Origin: Tomocerus qinae | Taxonomy: Eukaryota; Arthropoda; Collembola; Entomobryomorpha; Tomoceridae | Length of the DNA: 64,000 bases | Assembly: GCA_020055645.1 (NCBI GenBank) | Contig: CM034548.1 | Location: 37,688,296 to 37,752,295 of the forward strand | Reading direction: 5' to 3' | In this document: one piece after another, positions 53,429 to 64,000 of the stretch | Position numbering within the stretch: the first letter of the stretch is position 1 | Layout: each line of letters starts with the position of its first letter | Notes under the pieces: generated by a model | Databases searched by the model: none | What the model saw: only the letters and a program-made list of their open reading frames with translations | What the model was told of the DNA's origin: nothing | Made by a program: the position numbers and the translations under genes

Positions 53429-54700
53429 ATATTATACTTAGTAAACAAAGGGGAAGTATTCACAGTGCAAATACTATTATATAGAAGGAAAGCCTAACAA
53501 AGCTAAACGACTCTACTCTGGGTAATGCGTCTTCCTCGTTGATAGAAAACTAGTACGAGTCATTATAGTCCTACAGCTCCGTGTCGGCACTGCTACACTT
53601 GCAATTTTTGTTCTGCAGCGTGCACTACATATGCTCTCTCTACACTCCGTGGTGAATTTCCATTGCATTATCATGAAAGAGAAAACAATGTTGAATGTGG
53701 GCAATGGAACGAGAGAAAGAGCAGTTACAGTGTCATTCTTATAAATGAAATGGCAGTTGACTATGACGGAATGGGAATGGGGAAATAGAAAAGATAAAGT
53801 GGAACTGTATATCCCTGTCTCATTGCACTACAAGTACTCTATAGATACACGTTTTAATACTATCACGTAATGCACACATGTGAACGTACAAGTAAGCTAC
53901 ACTTTGTACTATAGTGCCACTAAAGAAATAGTAATATGTGTCTGTGGACACTATCACCACAATATTCTATAATATTATGTGCCTACTTATCCAATACGTG
54001 GAATAGCATTCTCTATAAGGAAAGAAAGCACAATGCTACTATTGTTTAGTGCATTGGGATATGTTTATATTGCATAAAATGGATTTACTAACAGCAGTAG
54101 ACACATTTCTTACATAATATATATATCTGTAATAGTTAGATTGTATGTGTATTAGTAGTTACACACACGATGCATAATAATGTGTAGTAGGAAGTAGGAA
54201 GAGAGAGATGTAAAAAGGTCTGAGTGTCCTTGTGCTACCTCCACTCAATTTTACTTTACGTTACTTTCACCGTGACTACGTGCATTCCCTAAATTCAGTG
54301 GGTCTGTCTTGTCTTGTATGTATTGTATTACATAAAGTACATTGCATTGCATTAGACACGAACACAGAGCTAATACTCATTCGTGCCGTACCATTACATT
54401 ACCTGTTAGCTTAAACTAGCGGGCTATCCAGTCAGACTCTGGGCATTACATTACAACTAAACTTTCTCCATGTAATAATTTCAACAGTTTCTTTTCAACA
54501 TTAACAGACTCTTCCCTAAAATGCTACGACCGTCTGACTACTGCATGTATGCAAGTAGTAGTAGTACTAGGCAAGATATTTCTGGACGCTATTGTCCTCT
54601 GATTCCTAGATATGTCTATCAATTGTATATACCTACCAATATTACATAGGTAGCTTAGATTGATATCAGTCAGTGCTTCTATATATTTAATAGAAGGTAA

Positions 54701-54870
54701 TACAGTGTGTTGATAAAGTAACGATTCAAATAGCTTTCTCCATGTAAATTTCCCTTCTTAAACTCTATATAAAGTTTCACATGTAAAATATTACATGGTG
54801 AAAGTTTTAAATGGAGTTTAAGCTTACATAGTGAAAGTCACACAAAGTATTTTTATATACACACCCTGTA
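54701..54870. mobile_element. Fold-back TA-flanked element (Tc1/mariner-like MITE), about 170 bp
   Basis: Starts TACAGTGTGTTGATAAAGTA. Its right end, reverse-complemented, is TACAGGGTGTGTATATAAAA, so it has related inverted ends with TA at both outer edges. The interior is a near-palindrome around 54790: left arm TTAAACTCTATATAAAG... against right arm ending ...AAATGGAGTTTAA, with roughly 30 base arms and a tiny loop. A second, outer arm pair is CTTTCTCCATGTAA / TTACATAGTGAAAG. It has no coding capacity. TA target sites and TACAGGGTG-like ends fit Tc1/mariner-type MITEs; the family assignment is inference. Confidence 0.6.
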
Positions 54871-57696
54871 GGACTCTAGACAAGTAATGCCCTACATATT
54901 ACTTAAATATTATTACGTTGCGGGTTTTGCTTCGTATGGATATATCTGTAGTTGGTAATTGTAATAGGTAGCTATCTGGCATTTCCTGGCTTTCTCCCGT
55001 TGATAGTCTTTCTACTTTATTCGGCTCAGATGAGCTGTATCAGTTGAGTGTCCTTTAGCACCTGACTGGAATTCATGAGTGGGTCGGACAGAAACCTGCT
55101 GATACGTCCCACTGTTCTCAGTGTCACTATAACTTAGTAGTCCAGTCCATAAAAGAAATTATCTCCATTCCAGGAATTTATCTCTTCAATCTTTGACTAC
55201 ATTCCTTCCAAACGCATGTCTCTCTATTGAGACATTCCACGGCTACCCTAAATTACTTTTGACGGTTTGTAAGACCAGATCACAAAAGATTATGCCCCTT
55301 CGTGATTTTATTCTTTTCCCAATACAACTTGGAACTTTTACTTAGAAGGTCGCACATCACTGCTTCCATCATTATAAAGTTTTGTAAAACGACTCGGATG
55401 CAGATATTGCCCCAAACTACTTTCCATCACTAACACTTAAAGATTTTATAACCTCAAATGTATTGTAATAATATATAACTGCTTTTGCTTATAACTTTCT
55501 TTCAATCAGTCGATACAAATAATCACCATTACAATACTTGAATACAAAATTATTGGACGTAAAAAGTTACTATTACTGTTACTACCTGTCTACTACTAAG
55601 AACCAATGTAAAACACCCTTTGAATTATTGATCAGAATAATTGCCAACCCTTGGAATACAAATTGCTGAAAATTGAAGGTTAAATAAAACGTTTCCACGT
55701 GGCGAATAAATCTTGCTTCTCTATTTATTCTTTAGACGAATTCTAGAATCTAGTACAAAAAATTTATAACATACTTCAACACAAAAACTTTTTTGACCGT
55801 CACTATTTCTTGCAAGATGTCATTCTCCTTTAGCAAGGGACAAGGTATTTTTAGACAAGAAGATTCCAGTCAACCGAAAACAACTAAGATGATACTCTGC
55901 ACTGCGTAAATACCTACTAAAGTCGCATGACATAAGAGTTGCTTTGTACTTAGGAGAAGTACAATTTATTTTCTTGTATCATTTATTATTACTCAGCATT
56001 TTACCAGCGCAGTGCACTTAACTCAACTCAGAGACAGTTTACCTTCGTGCATTAGAAAGAAACCTTTTTCGAAACATTCTATTGAATTTTCCATGAGGCT
56101 TTTTCTTTGTGAACGTATGTGGCTGCTTCGGCTAGTGCCGTATGTGTGATTAATTTCTATGTTTTTGTCTTTAATATTACAAACGTATTGCAGCTGGAAA
56201 GATTTAGCGCATAGCTTTAGATTTCGCAACTCTTTAGTAAATATTGGGAAAGACCGGACCTTCTTGACGATGTTAATAATTTTGTAATACGTACTGCTGC
56301 TACCATCCTAAAGCAATAAACAGCCTTCTGTACTCACTTAGGTATCTCCCCGAAAACTACGCTAGCCAAACCGGGCAAAATTCCAAGACGTTCCAGCCAG
56401 AATAACCTAGTCAACTCACAAAATTGTAAGAAGCTGTAGAAGGGTAAGTACAAAGGAATTTCCATCCTGCATTCATTATTGCATTACTGTTCAGTACTAT
56501 AGGAATTGTAAATTTCCCTCAATGCAGTGTACGAATGGAATGTAGCATGTTAAACATGTCTAGGCAAAAAATAACCATTCATATGAATACACTCCAGAGA
56601 TCTGGCCAAAAACTTTCTCCTAGTCCCACTACAAAGTGTGAAAATACTCCAATGTCCTACCCGAATCAATCATACCAAATAAACTTCCAAATATTTGACA
56701 TTATACTATATATGGAAAAGCCGCTGAGATTTTTATGGGGGTCATTACTCTTGGTTTTCTTAATATTCTCTACTGTAAAATTTACCAATACCGCGCTATC
56801 AGAAAAGTATTTTGGGGTTGTATTATATTCAAGTCAATCGATGTTAGAAATCTAGGTTAAAAGATGTGATTTATTTTTAACCTCTTGGAGCAAAGCTTTC
56901 TGTGTTTTCGAAATTGAGGAATGTGTGTACCCTTTTCTCTGTTCCATGTTCATGTATTTGTTTTCAAAGAATTTATTTTTAATGTTAAGGTTCCGTCGGT
57001 TTACGTTTTGTGGGGAGAACTGCAGGCTCATTTGCATTCTCCTTTCCAATGGATAGTAAATTCAAACTGGCTGCATGACGTCTCAACTAGTCTAACTACG
57101 CAAGATCTCACTTCATAAAAGGGTCAGACAAAATAATGCATTTTTGTTAGTGTGTTTTTTCGTTTTAGCGAACCCCTAATCGCCGTACTAGGAGGGAGAA
57201 TATTCAAAATAAATTCTAACTAGGAGGGAGGGTGATTTGAGATTTGTATCATAAATAGAAAGCGAGGACATGCACGGTGCACATTCGTACGGGTGAATAT
57301 TATTATGGTAATTGGTATCCCTGTCTCTATCACTAAGTCCTATGTTATGCATAAGTAAATGAGTAGATAGTAGTACAGTGTGTCAATTGACAGACCTGAC
57401 GACACAAAAGTCAAAGGTGGATTTATGTGTGGGTATAATAATTTTCATAATAAATGCATGACAATCAAGAGATTTGAGCAGACTGACTTCAGTCTTGAGT
57501 TTTCATGAAGCAAGCCTGTCGGGAGTCGGAGTGGTTTAAAGAGACAAAAAATTTCAGAGATTGTTTGGAAGGTTGCAGTTTGCAAATATTTGCAGTGAAA
57601 TATTAACTTTCAGATATCTTTTGGATTTGACAAAATTCTAGGAATATTAAAAAAACAATTGTACCGAGTCTAACCGACAGAAAGAGCATACCTAAA
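54871..57696. other. Intergenic 5' flank of the CNOT9-like gene
   Basis: No gene seen. A 107-codon plus-strand ORF (56535-56855) has a hydrophobic stretch but no splice or start support beyond chance. CTAGGAGGGAG occurs twice near 57190-57235. TCAGTC at 57489-57494 matches the arthropod initiator consensus about 200 bases before the ATG and could be the transcription start. Confidence 0.4.
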
Positions 57697-59541
57697 ATGT
57701 CCTTCCCAAATCATTTTTTGGCTCAATACCCTAATCCTCATTGTAACATGGTTGTGAGCAAGTCTCTTATTTACCAGTTGCTTTCGATGTTACACGATCC
57801 AGATACCCGGGAAAGAGCTCTCTTGGAACTGACGTAAGTTTTAATTATTAAGCTATCTTTTCTTGCAGTAACCTATGACAAAAGCAAGCAAACAAATAAT
57901 AAATGTTTGAAATGGGTATTTTATATTTTAGAATGTTTCGGGACAAAGTTCCAGATTTAGCTCATATGATATGGACCACAGAGCAAACAATGTCGATCTT
58001 TGTAACGGAAATAAAGTCAATTTACGAATATCTCGAGCCGCCAACTTTAACCGCTTGGCAGTCCAAGAGGGTAAGAAAGGAAGGATAGTATAATGGTATT
58101 GGGTTGGATGTATGGGCTAGAAGCAATAAAATTATTTTGTATTATGGCAAGAAATCGTATATGAACGAATTGTATATTTTCGAACTGAAAAACAAAATAT
58201 TTTCTTAAACGATGTTGGAGAAGACAAACATGCTATGCCCACGCCGGGAATTAAATATATGTAACACTCGAATATTAAAAATATATTTCGTTCCATTAGC
58301 GATATAATGTTAGAAATTATTTCTCCCCATCGTTTTCTGGTCCCAACTCAATATCAGACACAATTTTTGAATTTTTTATTTCTCTGATCAGAAGGATCTA
58401 AATTTGAATTTGAAAATACAGGTAATCAACGTATTAAAGCTACTGGAGACTGTTGCAGCATGTGAAAGGACTCGTTATGGTTTTCTGCAGACTAAAATTA
58501 CGGAGCTTTTAATTCCTTATTTGGCGGCTAAGGCAAATACGAAACCATTTGAGTATTTAAAACTTGCTACCTTGGACATAATTGCTACTGCGATGAAGGT
58601 AAGCTATATCAAGCTTAAATTAATCAAGCAACAATTAAAAGTACCTGTCAAACGAATGCAAAAAAATCTTAAAATTGTCCCTTTTGTTTCTTTTCAGGAC
58701 CGACATAAACACATAACGAAACTAATGCTGCCATGGGGCATATTTGGCCACTGTTTCGGAGTAATGGAGAATTATAGAAGTTCAAATCGATGTACATTCT
58801 TGTCGCTTCACATAATGCAGGAAATTATATCGAGTAACAGAGCCCTGAAATACTACTGCAAATTGCCGAACAGATTCTCTATTTTGGCTCGTCCTTTGGC
58901 GGGTTTAGTACTACGATTGGAGAGAACTTTAAATATTGATTTGATCAGGAAGGTGTTGGGATGCTATCTGCGCATATCAGAAGTGGAAAAGTAATTTGAA
59001 CTAATTTATTCTTAATCCTTCATTTTCCATCGTTCTTCTTAAATGAATGACAATATAATCTACGTTTTTTAATTATTACAGTGGTCTCCATGCTCTTCGT
59101 TTACAAATCCCAAGTCAAATAACATTCCCAGAGTCACTACTATGCAGACACTTGAATATGGACCCAATATCAAATGGAATGCACCGTTTACTCATGGAAA
59201 GAATACATGCAGAGCGTCCTTTATTTGAACAGGAACCCCCAGATATTTACAATAGTCGTGTAAATTCGCACATATTTCCTTCTACTAGTAGTCCTAATTT
59301 CGGAAACGCCCCCGAAATTCCCACTTCATCCAGTTTTTCTTCTCCCACCTTTCCTTTTGTACATACATCTTCCTCAGGTACCAATACTCCAACAACTCCA
59401 ACACATTTGGAAATTAACGAAATCTCAGAAAGCGTCAACGTTCATGAAGCTTATTCTGAAATGCCCTCTACATCTGGAAATTCATTCCAATACATTTATT
59501 CATTCCAATATACTTATTCGAGTCATCGTTATGCAAACTAA
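57697..59541 (+). CDS. CNOT9-like: Divergent CNOT9/Rcd1-like CCR4-NOT subunit with a long Ser/Thr/Pro tail
   Basis: Five exons: 57697-57833, 57932-58070, 58422-58598, 58698-58990 and 59082-59541, all GT-AG, giving 401 residues. Exon phases are 2, 0, 0, 2. The Rcd1 core of armadillo-like helices is clear across exons 1-5: RERALLELT, KVPDLAHMIW, EPPTLTAWQSKRV, the KPFEYLKLATLDIIATAMK block, and KVLGCYLRISEVEN. CNOT9 is a CCR4-NOT subunit that binds the NOT1 scaffold and docks tryptophan-containing partners such as GW182 for mRNA repression and deadenylation. Family members are normally about 300 residues and almost invariant across animals. This one differs at most positions outside these motifs and adds about 100 residues of Ser/Thr/Pro-rich, probably disordered tail starting near EQEPPDIYNSR. 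I read it as a fast-evolving paralog, not the housekeeping copy. All frames and splice sites are intact. ATG 57697 (CCTAAAATGTCC) is the only suitable upstream Met. Confidence 0.92.
59482..59517 (+). repeat. 18 bp tandem duplication in the CNOT9-like tail
   Basis: Two in-frame copies (59482-59499 and 59500-59517) of a unit encoding Ser-Phe-Gln-Tyr-x-Tyr, with two substitutions between copies, just before the stop codon. Confidence 0.75.
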
Positions 59542-59686
59542 TGTTTGGTTAGATTTATGGACGACATGTATAGTGTAGTCTTTTTGGTAGGTTAGATTTT
59601 TTGTATTTCATGTATTTTTTGTACTACTTTTTGATAAAAGTTAAACATTTATAGGTGTAAGCAATATAATTCCACGTTGAGAATCC

Positions 59687-59692
59687 AATAAA
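59687..59692 (+). terminator. Proximal poly(A) signal of the CNOT9-like gene
   Basis: AATAAA 146 bases past the stop. A TG-rich stretch (TTGTGATGTG) follows immediately, as expected for the downstream element. Confidence 0.65.
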
Positions 59693-59941
59693 TTGTGATG
59701 TGCAAATTCTGCACATTTTTAGATGTAGTAGTGTAGGATTACTGTTAAAACATGGAATAGCAACACTTGTAGGTCATTTATAAAAAACTAAATATTAACT
59801 TTTTAAAAACCATGTCGGTTCTAGTAACCCCGTGTTAATTAGATTTTTTGTATTTCATGTATTTTTGTACTACTTTTTGATAAAAGTTAAACATTTATAG
59901 GTAGTGTAAAGTGTAAACAATATAACTCTACGTTGAGAATC

Positions 59942-59947
59942 CAATAA
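59942..59947 (+). terminator. Distal (duplicated) poly(A) signal
   Basis: AATAAA in the second copy of the tandem repeat, in the same context CCAATAAATTGTGATG; position is given to within a base or two. Confidence 0.5.
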
Positions 59948-60094
59948 ATTGTGATGTGCAAATTCTGCACATTTTTAGATGTAGTAGTGTAGTACTACTG
60001 TTAAAACATGGAATAGCAACACTTGTAGGTCATTTATAGAAAATTAAATATTGATTTTTTAAATATCTATTCGGTTCTAGTAACCCCCGTGTTG

Positions 60095-63000
60095 TATTAA
60101 TGGGTTATTTGTATCATTAAAGCCACAATATGTAGATGTTATTATGTATTCTTATGGGATTAGTACTTTAACCTAGTAACATGACTTACATTTTAGTTTA
60201 ACGGATATCGTATTGTGTCTTTATATTTATTAATAACACTAGGAAATTCCTTTGGTGATCAGACGCAAAATTTACTCAAGGAAGTTGTGTAAGACAGGCA
60301 ATTAATAGGTATGAAGGAAGGAGTAGGAGGAAGGAAATTATTTACATGATAATACAATGAAAGTTTGGATAATATAAGTAGTCTGAGGCAATTTACCAAA
60401 CTGTTAATTCTCCTAAGACAGTTTAATCTGTCTTACTTACAGTTCCTTTGCGAATTGCTCCGGACTAACTACACGGAACCTAATCTTAACGGCACTGTTT
60501 CTTAATCATTTATAATTCCTGCGTATTTAATGAGTATCACAACGTATTTTCAGTACTCATCAAATTGCGATCTAAGAGTTTAAATTGCTTTATTATTGAG
60601 TTCGTACGCTTTGTTTCAACGGAAGTGACCTGACGCGTTAGTGGAAACAATTCTAATAATTATTATGCCATTGTGCTTGTCTATGAGGTAGTACTAAAAA
60701 CGTACTATATCTAGGCGACATGAAATTGCGTTGTTGTTAATAGTCTGGAAAAGGGTCAACACTCTTTATAGTAAAGAATCTTGATGAATGAGAAAATTGA
60801 GTGGGCAACTGGAATTAGGAGAAAGAAATTAGATTATCATTAGCATGTCGATGCACTTTACTGAATATAGTTAAATACAGTATTAATGCGTATGAACACC
60901 TACTCATTCGGAAGTACGTTGGAGCAGAAACGTTGCATAATATTTACTTATGGACTAAACTAAACTAATCTCGGAAAAATAATACATGTAAAGTTATTGT
61001 TGTAAATATCATATTCTAAGTCATGGCATAGCATAGCAAATGATACATACAAACACAGATTAATAAATTTTTGCTTTATCATTTACACCATTTATTAGTG
61101 TAGATTTTAGTTATCCTGCTATGCTTTAAGTTTAATACTTGGTAAACAAACCCGTGTCACGACGATAACAATCTGCTGCGTAGCAGAGGTCCAATTTACA
61201 TCATGTTTACCAAAACATGTTAATCTTATATGTGAAGTTGTTGTGACTAATTGGTTAAGTCTGGAACATATATTGCAACATTGTGAGTAACTTGTAGTCT
61301 GACTTCGAATCCCTAGATTAACGCTAGATCAGGGTAAACCTAAAGATAGGTACAAGAAGACTGATATAGATTCGTGTTTATTGTGAAAGATTGCAGTGAC
61401 TACACATTATTAAGTACTGGCGATTTATATATACATAATTCACTAGCTTCGATTTTGCTATGGTTATTTGGTAATTATTTAAGAACTATAAGATGGGCTG
61501 ATAACTGTGGCATCTTTGTTGAAGTGGGTCATTGGCCTAGCAAATGGTTTATTGATCTGTCCATGCAATTAGCACTACTAGTTAAGACTAGGGAATTAAG
61601 GTTAGTGGGAAATATGCTTTTAAATTTTGGGATCAGTAATTGAAGAAAATCATGTAAATAGCGTGTATGGTCTTTATTGGGGCGTTCTGGAAAATAGGGA
61701 GATGATGTAGCTTGTTGTAATAATATTGCAAACTATTTTCTAGGTTTCTATCTGCATGTATGTGATGAAAATCCAGTTTTGTCCATTTTTCATGCCTCAA
61801 ATGTTTTAGCAGGAGAATTGTCAGTACATTGTTTGTGGGAATTGTAGTATGAAATAGAACAAGTCCTAAGAAATTGCTTTGTTTTAGAGGAACCAAATAA
61901 CCGAGGATAGTAATTATTGAAAGTTGCTGTTGAAATAGTTTGTATAGATACCTAATCAATTAGCAATGGGACTTACAGAATATGTAATTTGGGTTGTAAA
62001 ACATTGCACTAAAGCTTAATTAGAATAATATTCCGACGTAGTATAAAGGCCAGGAAATTTAATCAAGTCGGAAACAATTCTATTCTTATTTTGAAGAAGA
62101 TAATCTGTAGTACACACATGCAGATGTAGTGTATTTCATTAGAGTAATGGTGAAAGCTGTTGTGAACATTTGCATAAGGTGGAAGGGGAAATCAGAGCAA
62201 ACTATTTAACGACTTGTAGATGAAATGAAAGTTATAATCTGACATCTAAAGATTTTGCATGAATTGGCGAGAGAGGAGAAGCAGGTAAGTAAGTAGTTAA
62301 CTCGAAAGTTTGTCGCGGTTATCTGTTTGGTTCTCTCGCTTGGATATTAATCTTTTAAGCAGTTCTGGTCCGAAGAGAAAGCTGGAGAAACTCGGCCCTC
62401 CTACGTGTAATTCTGAATTCTGAGAAGCTCAAGTCAGAATAAGTCAAGTCAACTTAATTCAACGTAATTGGCAAGTTGATTGTGATGTAAAGTCGAGTGA
62501 GGCAGGACATGATTCCCACGTTTGCTTTGGTTAGACCATCGAAAACATTAAGTGAAAGAAGAGAGACACTTCCGCCCTTCCCTTGCTCTCCCCCAGTAAG
62601 TCAGGAACACCAGCAAATAAATGTCTTCTCTCATGTCAAAGAACTCTGTCCTATTACAACATCCGATCCTTACACACTCTCATCCCATCACATGCCTAAG
62701 TAACTGTCGGACTGATAAAAATAAAACTCCGCTACCGACTCCCATCTACTCACCTCGGTTCACTTACCTTACCATTAAACCTTATTTTATGCTCCTGTAA
62801 TTTTGGATACCTGCCTGCCTCAGACTCTCCTACTTTCTTCAATTCTGTCGCAATGCCTACTAAGAGAAAGTTGCACAACAATGACTGCATCTTCAACTCT
62901 ACTTGTGCGACGTGAACTTGTTTACTTAAAATCTCCAATTACCCAAAGTTCAGGTACGCAATGCCAATAGTAGATTGGATATTGAACTGAATATAAAATT

Positions 63001-64000
63001 AAGAATTGAACACTATATCGTATTAAAACATTTACAAGCCTTATTCCCATTTATGCTTTTAGAAGGCATATTTTTTTTCATATTAGTGTTAAAGTTTTAC
63101 ATTAATATTTATGTGGCTTTAAAACTTTAGTGGAGTGAATCTCGTGAAACATTCTTTGACAATACTTAGGAATGAGTTATTGGAAGTAGCATGTTATAAA
63201 CTTGAGATTATATCCATTAAAATAATTTATGACGATGCTTGGTACAAAGCAGGGCGTTTGTGAATTTATAAGAATTCCAAAAAAAATTCAATTTATCGTA
63301 GTAATAAACCTGCACGAACATGACCTTCGTAAATAGATAAGTATGCAGTGACAATTCTGATATACAACCAATTCCTATTACAGCTTGCATTTGTCAAACA
63401 CCTACCCCAACGACTTTTAATAGAGACAATGTATCGAGAAGTATTTTTGTGACAGTCTATCAAAGGAATGCAAATAATCCAGCCTTTTAGAGTTGTTTAC
63501 AATATGTATAGTAACAGTGAGCATTAAACACGCATAAATTATAAAGTCTTGTCAATATTAGATAGCAAGGTAAGTATTAAATATTCAATGCCATTTCTGC
63601 TGACTGTGCCATTAGGTTGATTGATTTTTCTTACGGATAAATAATGTGTAGCAGGCAAGAAGGAATCAATACGTTGCTAAAGATACCCCAACTGCAGAGT
63701 GGAGATAATACCTACGATTACTGAAGTGTAGAGATGTTACTACCTACCTTCCCGCAGAACTATATGGCCATTTACTGCAAAGCGTGTTTACTGCATATAC
63801 CTGTCGCTATGATATTGTTACTGAGCTAAAGAATATCTACTGCACCTACTTTATGTACGGACATGCATAATCAATGTTTATTGGTGATTGGAGCATCGAA
63901 GCATGAAAAACGGATATAGCCAGGCATAACTATGTCTGCATGCAACCAAAAATATAATATTTTATAGCCCATAATAGCTAAGTCACCCGGTTAGGAATCA
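60095..64000. other. Intergenic, nothing established
   Basis: AT-rich. ORFs at 61374-61643 (plus) and 61633-61959 (minus) have no splice support or recognisable product. The plus strand is relatively G-rich to about 62.4 kb and C-rich from 62.5 to 62.9 kb. A TTCGAATCCC string near 61305 resembles a tRNA B box but no cloverleaf can be drawn around it. Confidence 0.5.

Larger units (their letters stand above)
42388..54700. other. Intergenic, no gene established; two weak exon candidates
   Basis: About 12 kb. Weak candidates at 45394-45574 (minus) and 52556-53428 (plus) are listed separately. Small direct repeats occur (GATTGTGACA twice at about 43807-43827). The plus strand flips from G-rich to C-rich at about 47.59 kb and again at about 53.13 kb, beside a short GA run at 53083-53096. 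No RNA gene is seen. Confidence 0.45.
59592..60094 (+). repeat. Tandem duplication (about 247 bp, 2 copies) of the CNOT9-like 3' flank
   Basis: Copy 1 runs from about 59592 to 59838 and copy 2 from about 59839 to 60094. Both start TTAGATTTTTTGTATTTCAT and end near GGTTCTAGTAACCCC(C)GTGTT. They share GTTAAACATTTATAGGT, AATCCAATAAATTGTGATG and TGTAGTAGTGTAG, with a few small indels and substitutions. The duplicated unit includes the poly(A) signal, so the transcript has two equivalent 3' end options. Confidence 0.85.

Noticed and set aside
57370-57390. TACAGTGTGT similar to the fold-back element's end
   Set aside because: No matching inverted end was found nearby, so it is not called as an element.
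61295-61330. TTCGAATCCC resembling a tRNA T loop
   Set aside because: No cloverleaf fits around it.

Overview
The window looks like nuclear DNA from an animal, most likely an arthropod. It is about two-thirds A+T by eye, its genes are split by GT-AG introns, and it carries a class A GPCR, a CCR4-NOT (CNOT9/Rcd1) family gene, a secreted inhibitor-cystine-knot peptide gene and short non-autonomous hAT-like and TA-flanked DNA transposons. I cannot name the species. No bacterial, organellar, rRNA, tRNA or CRISPR feature was found.

Left part (1-24 kb). A minus-strand orphan class A GPCR runs from about 23.8 kb to beyond the left edge. Two coding exons are visible: 23594-23793 (N-terminus and TM1) and 1-715 (TM2-TM5 and a long third intracellular loop). 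They are separated by a 22.9 kb intron whose splice phase matches exactly. TM6 and TM7 lie outside the window. A CpG-richer block just upstream (23.8-24.1 kb) is the likely 5'UTR/promoter. Two plus-strand genes are nested inside the intron. One is a two-exon gene for an 88-residue secreted cystine-knot peptide (3058-3929), with a 190 bp hAT-type MITE in its own intron. The other is a four-exon gene for an unrecognised 194-residue protein (16229-17287) whose introns are all phase 0.

Middle part (24-57 kb). This is mostly non-coding sequence with no gene I can establish. It holds a 412 bp hAT-like element with a perfect 8 bp target duplication (41968-42379), a 170 bp fold-back element flanked by TA (54701-54870), a CTGT microsatellite, several places where strand composition flips from G-rich to C-rich, and three weak exon-like candidates (about 40.0-40.7, 45.4-45.6 and 52.6-53.4 kb). 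Most long ORFs here are no more than an AT-rich sequence of this size should give by chance.

Right part (57.7-64 kb). A five-exon plus-strand gene (57697-59541) encodes a strongly diverged CNOT9/Rcd1-like protein of 401 residues with a Ser/Thr/Pro-rich tail. Its 3' flank, including the poly(A) signal, is duplicated in tandem (about 247 bp, twice). The last 4 kb shows no gene.

The genes do not form an obvious pathway. The notable points are the nesting of a peptide gene and an unknown gene inside a receptor intron, the divergence of the CNOT9-like protein from a normally near-invariant family, and the mobile-element insertions with intact target duplications.
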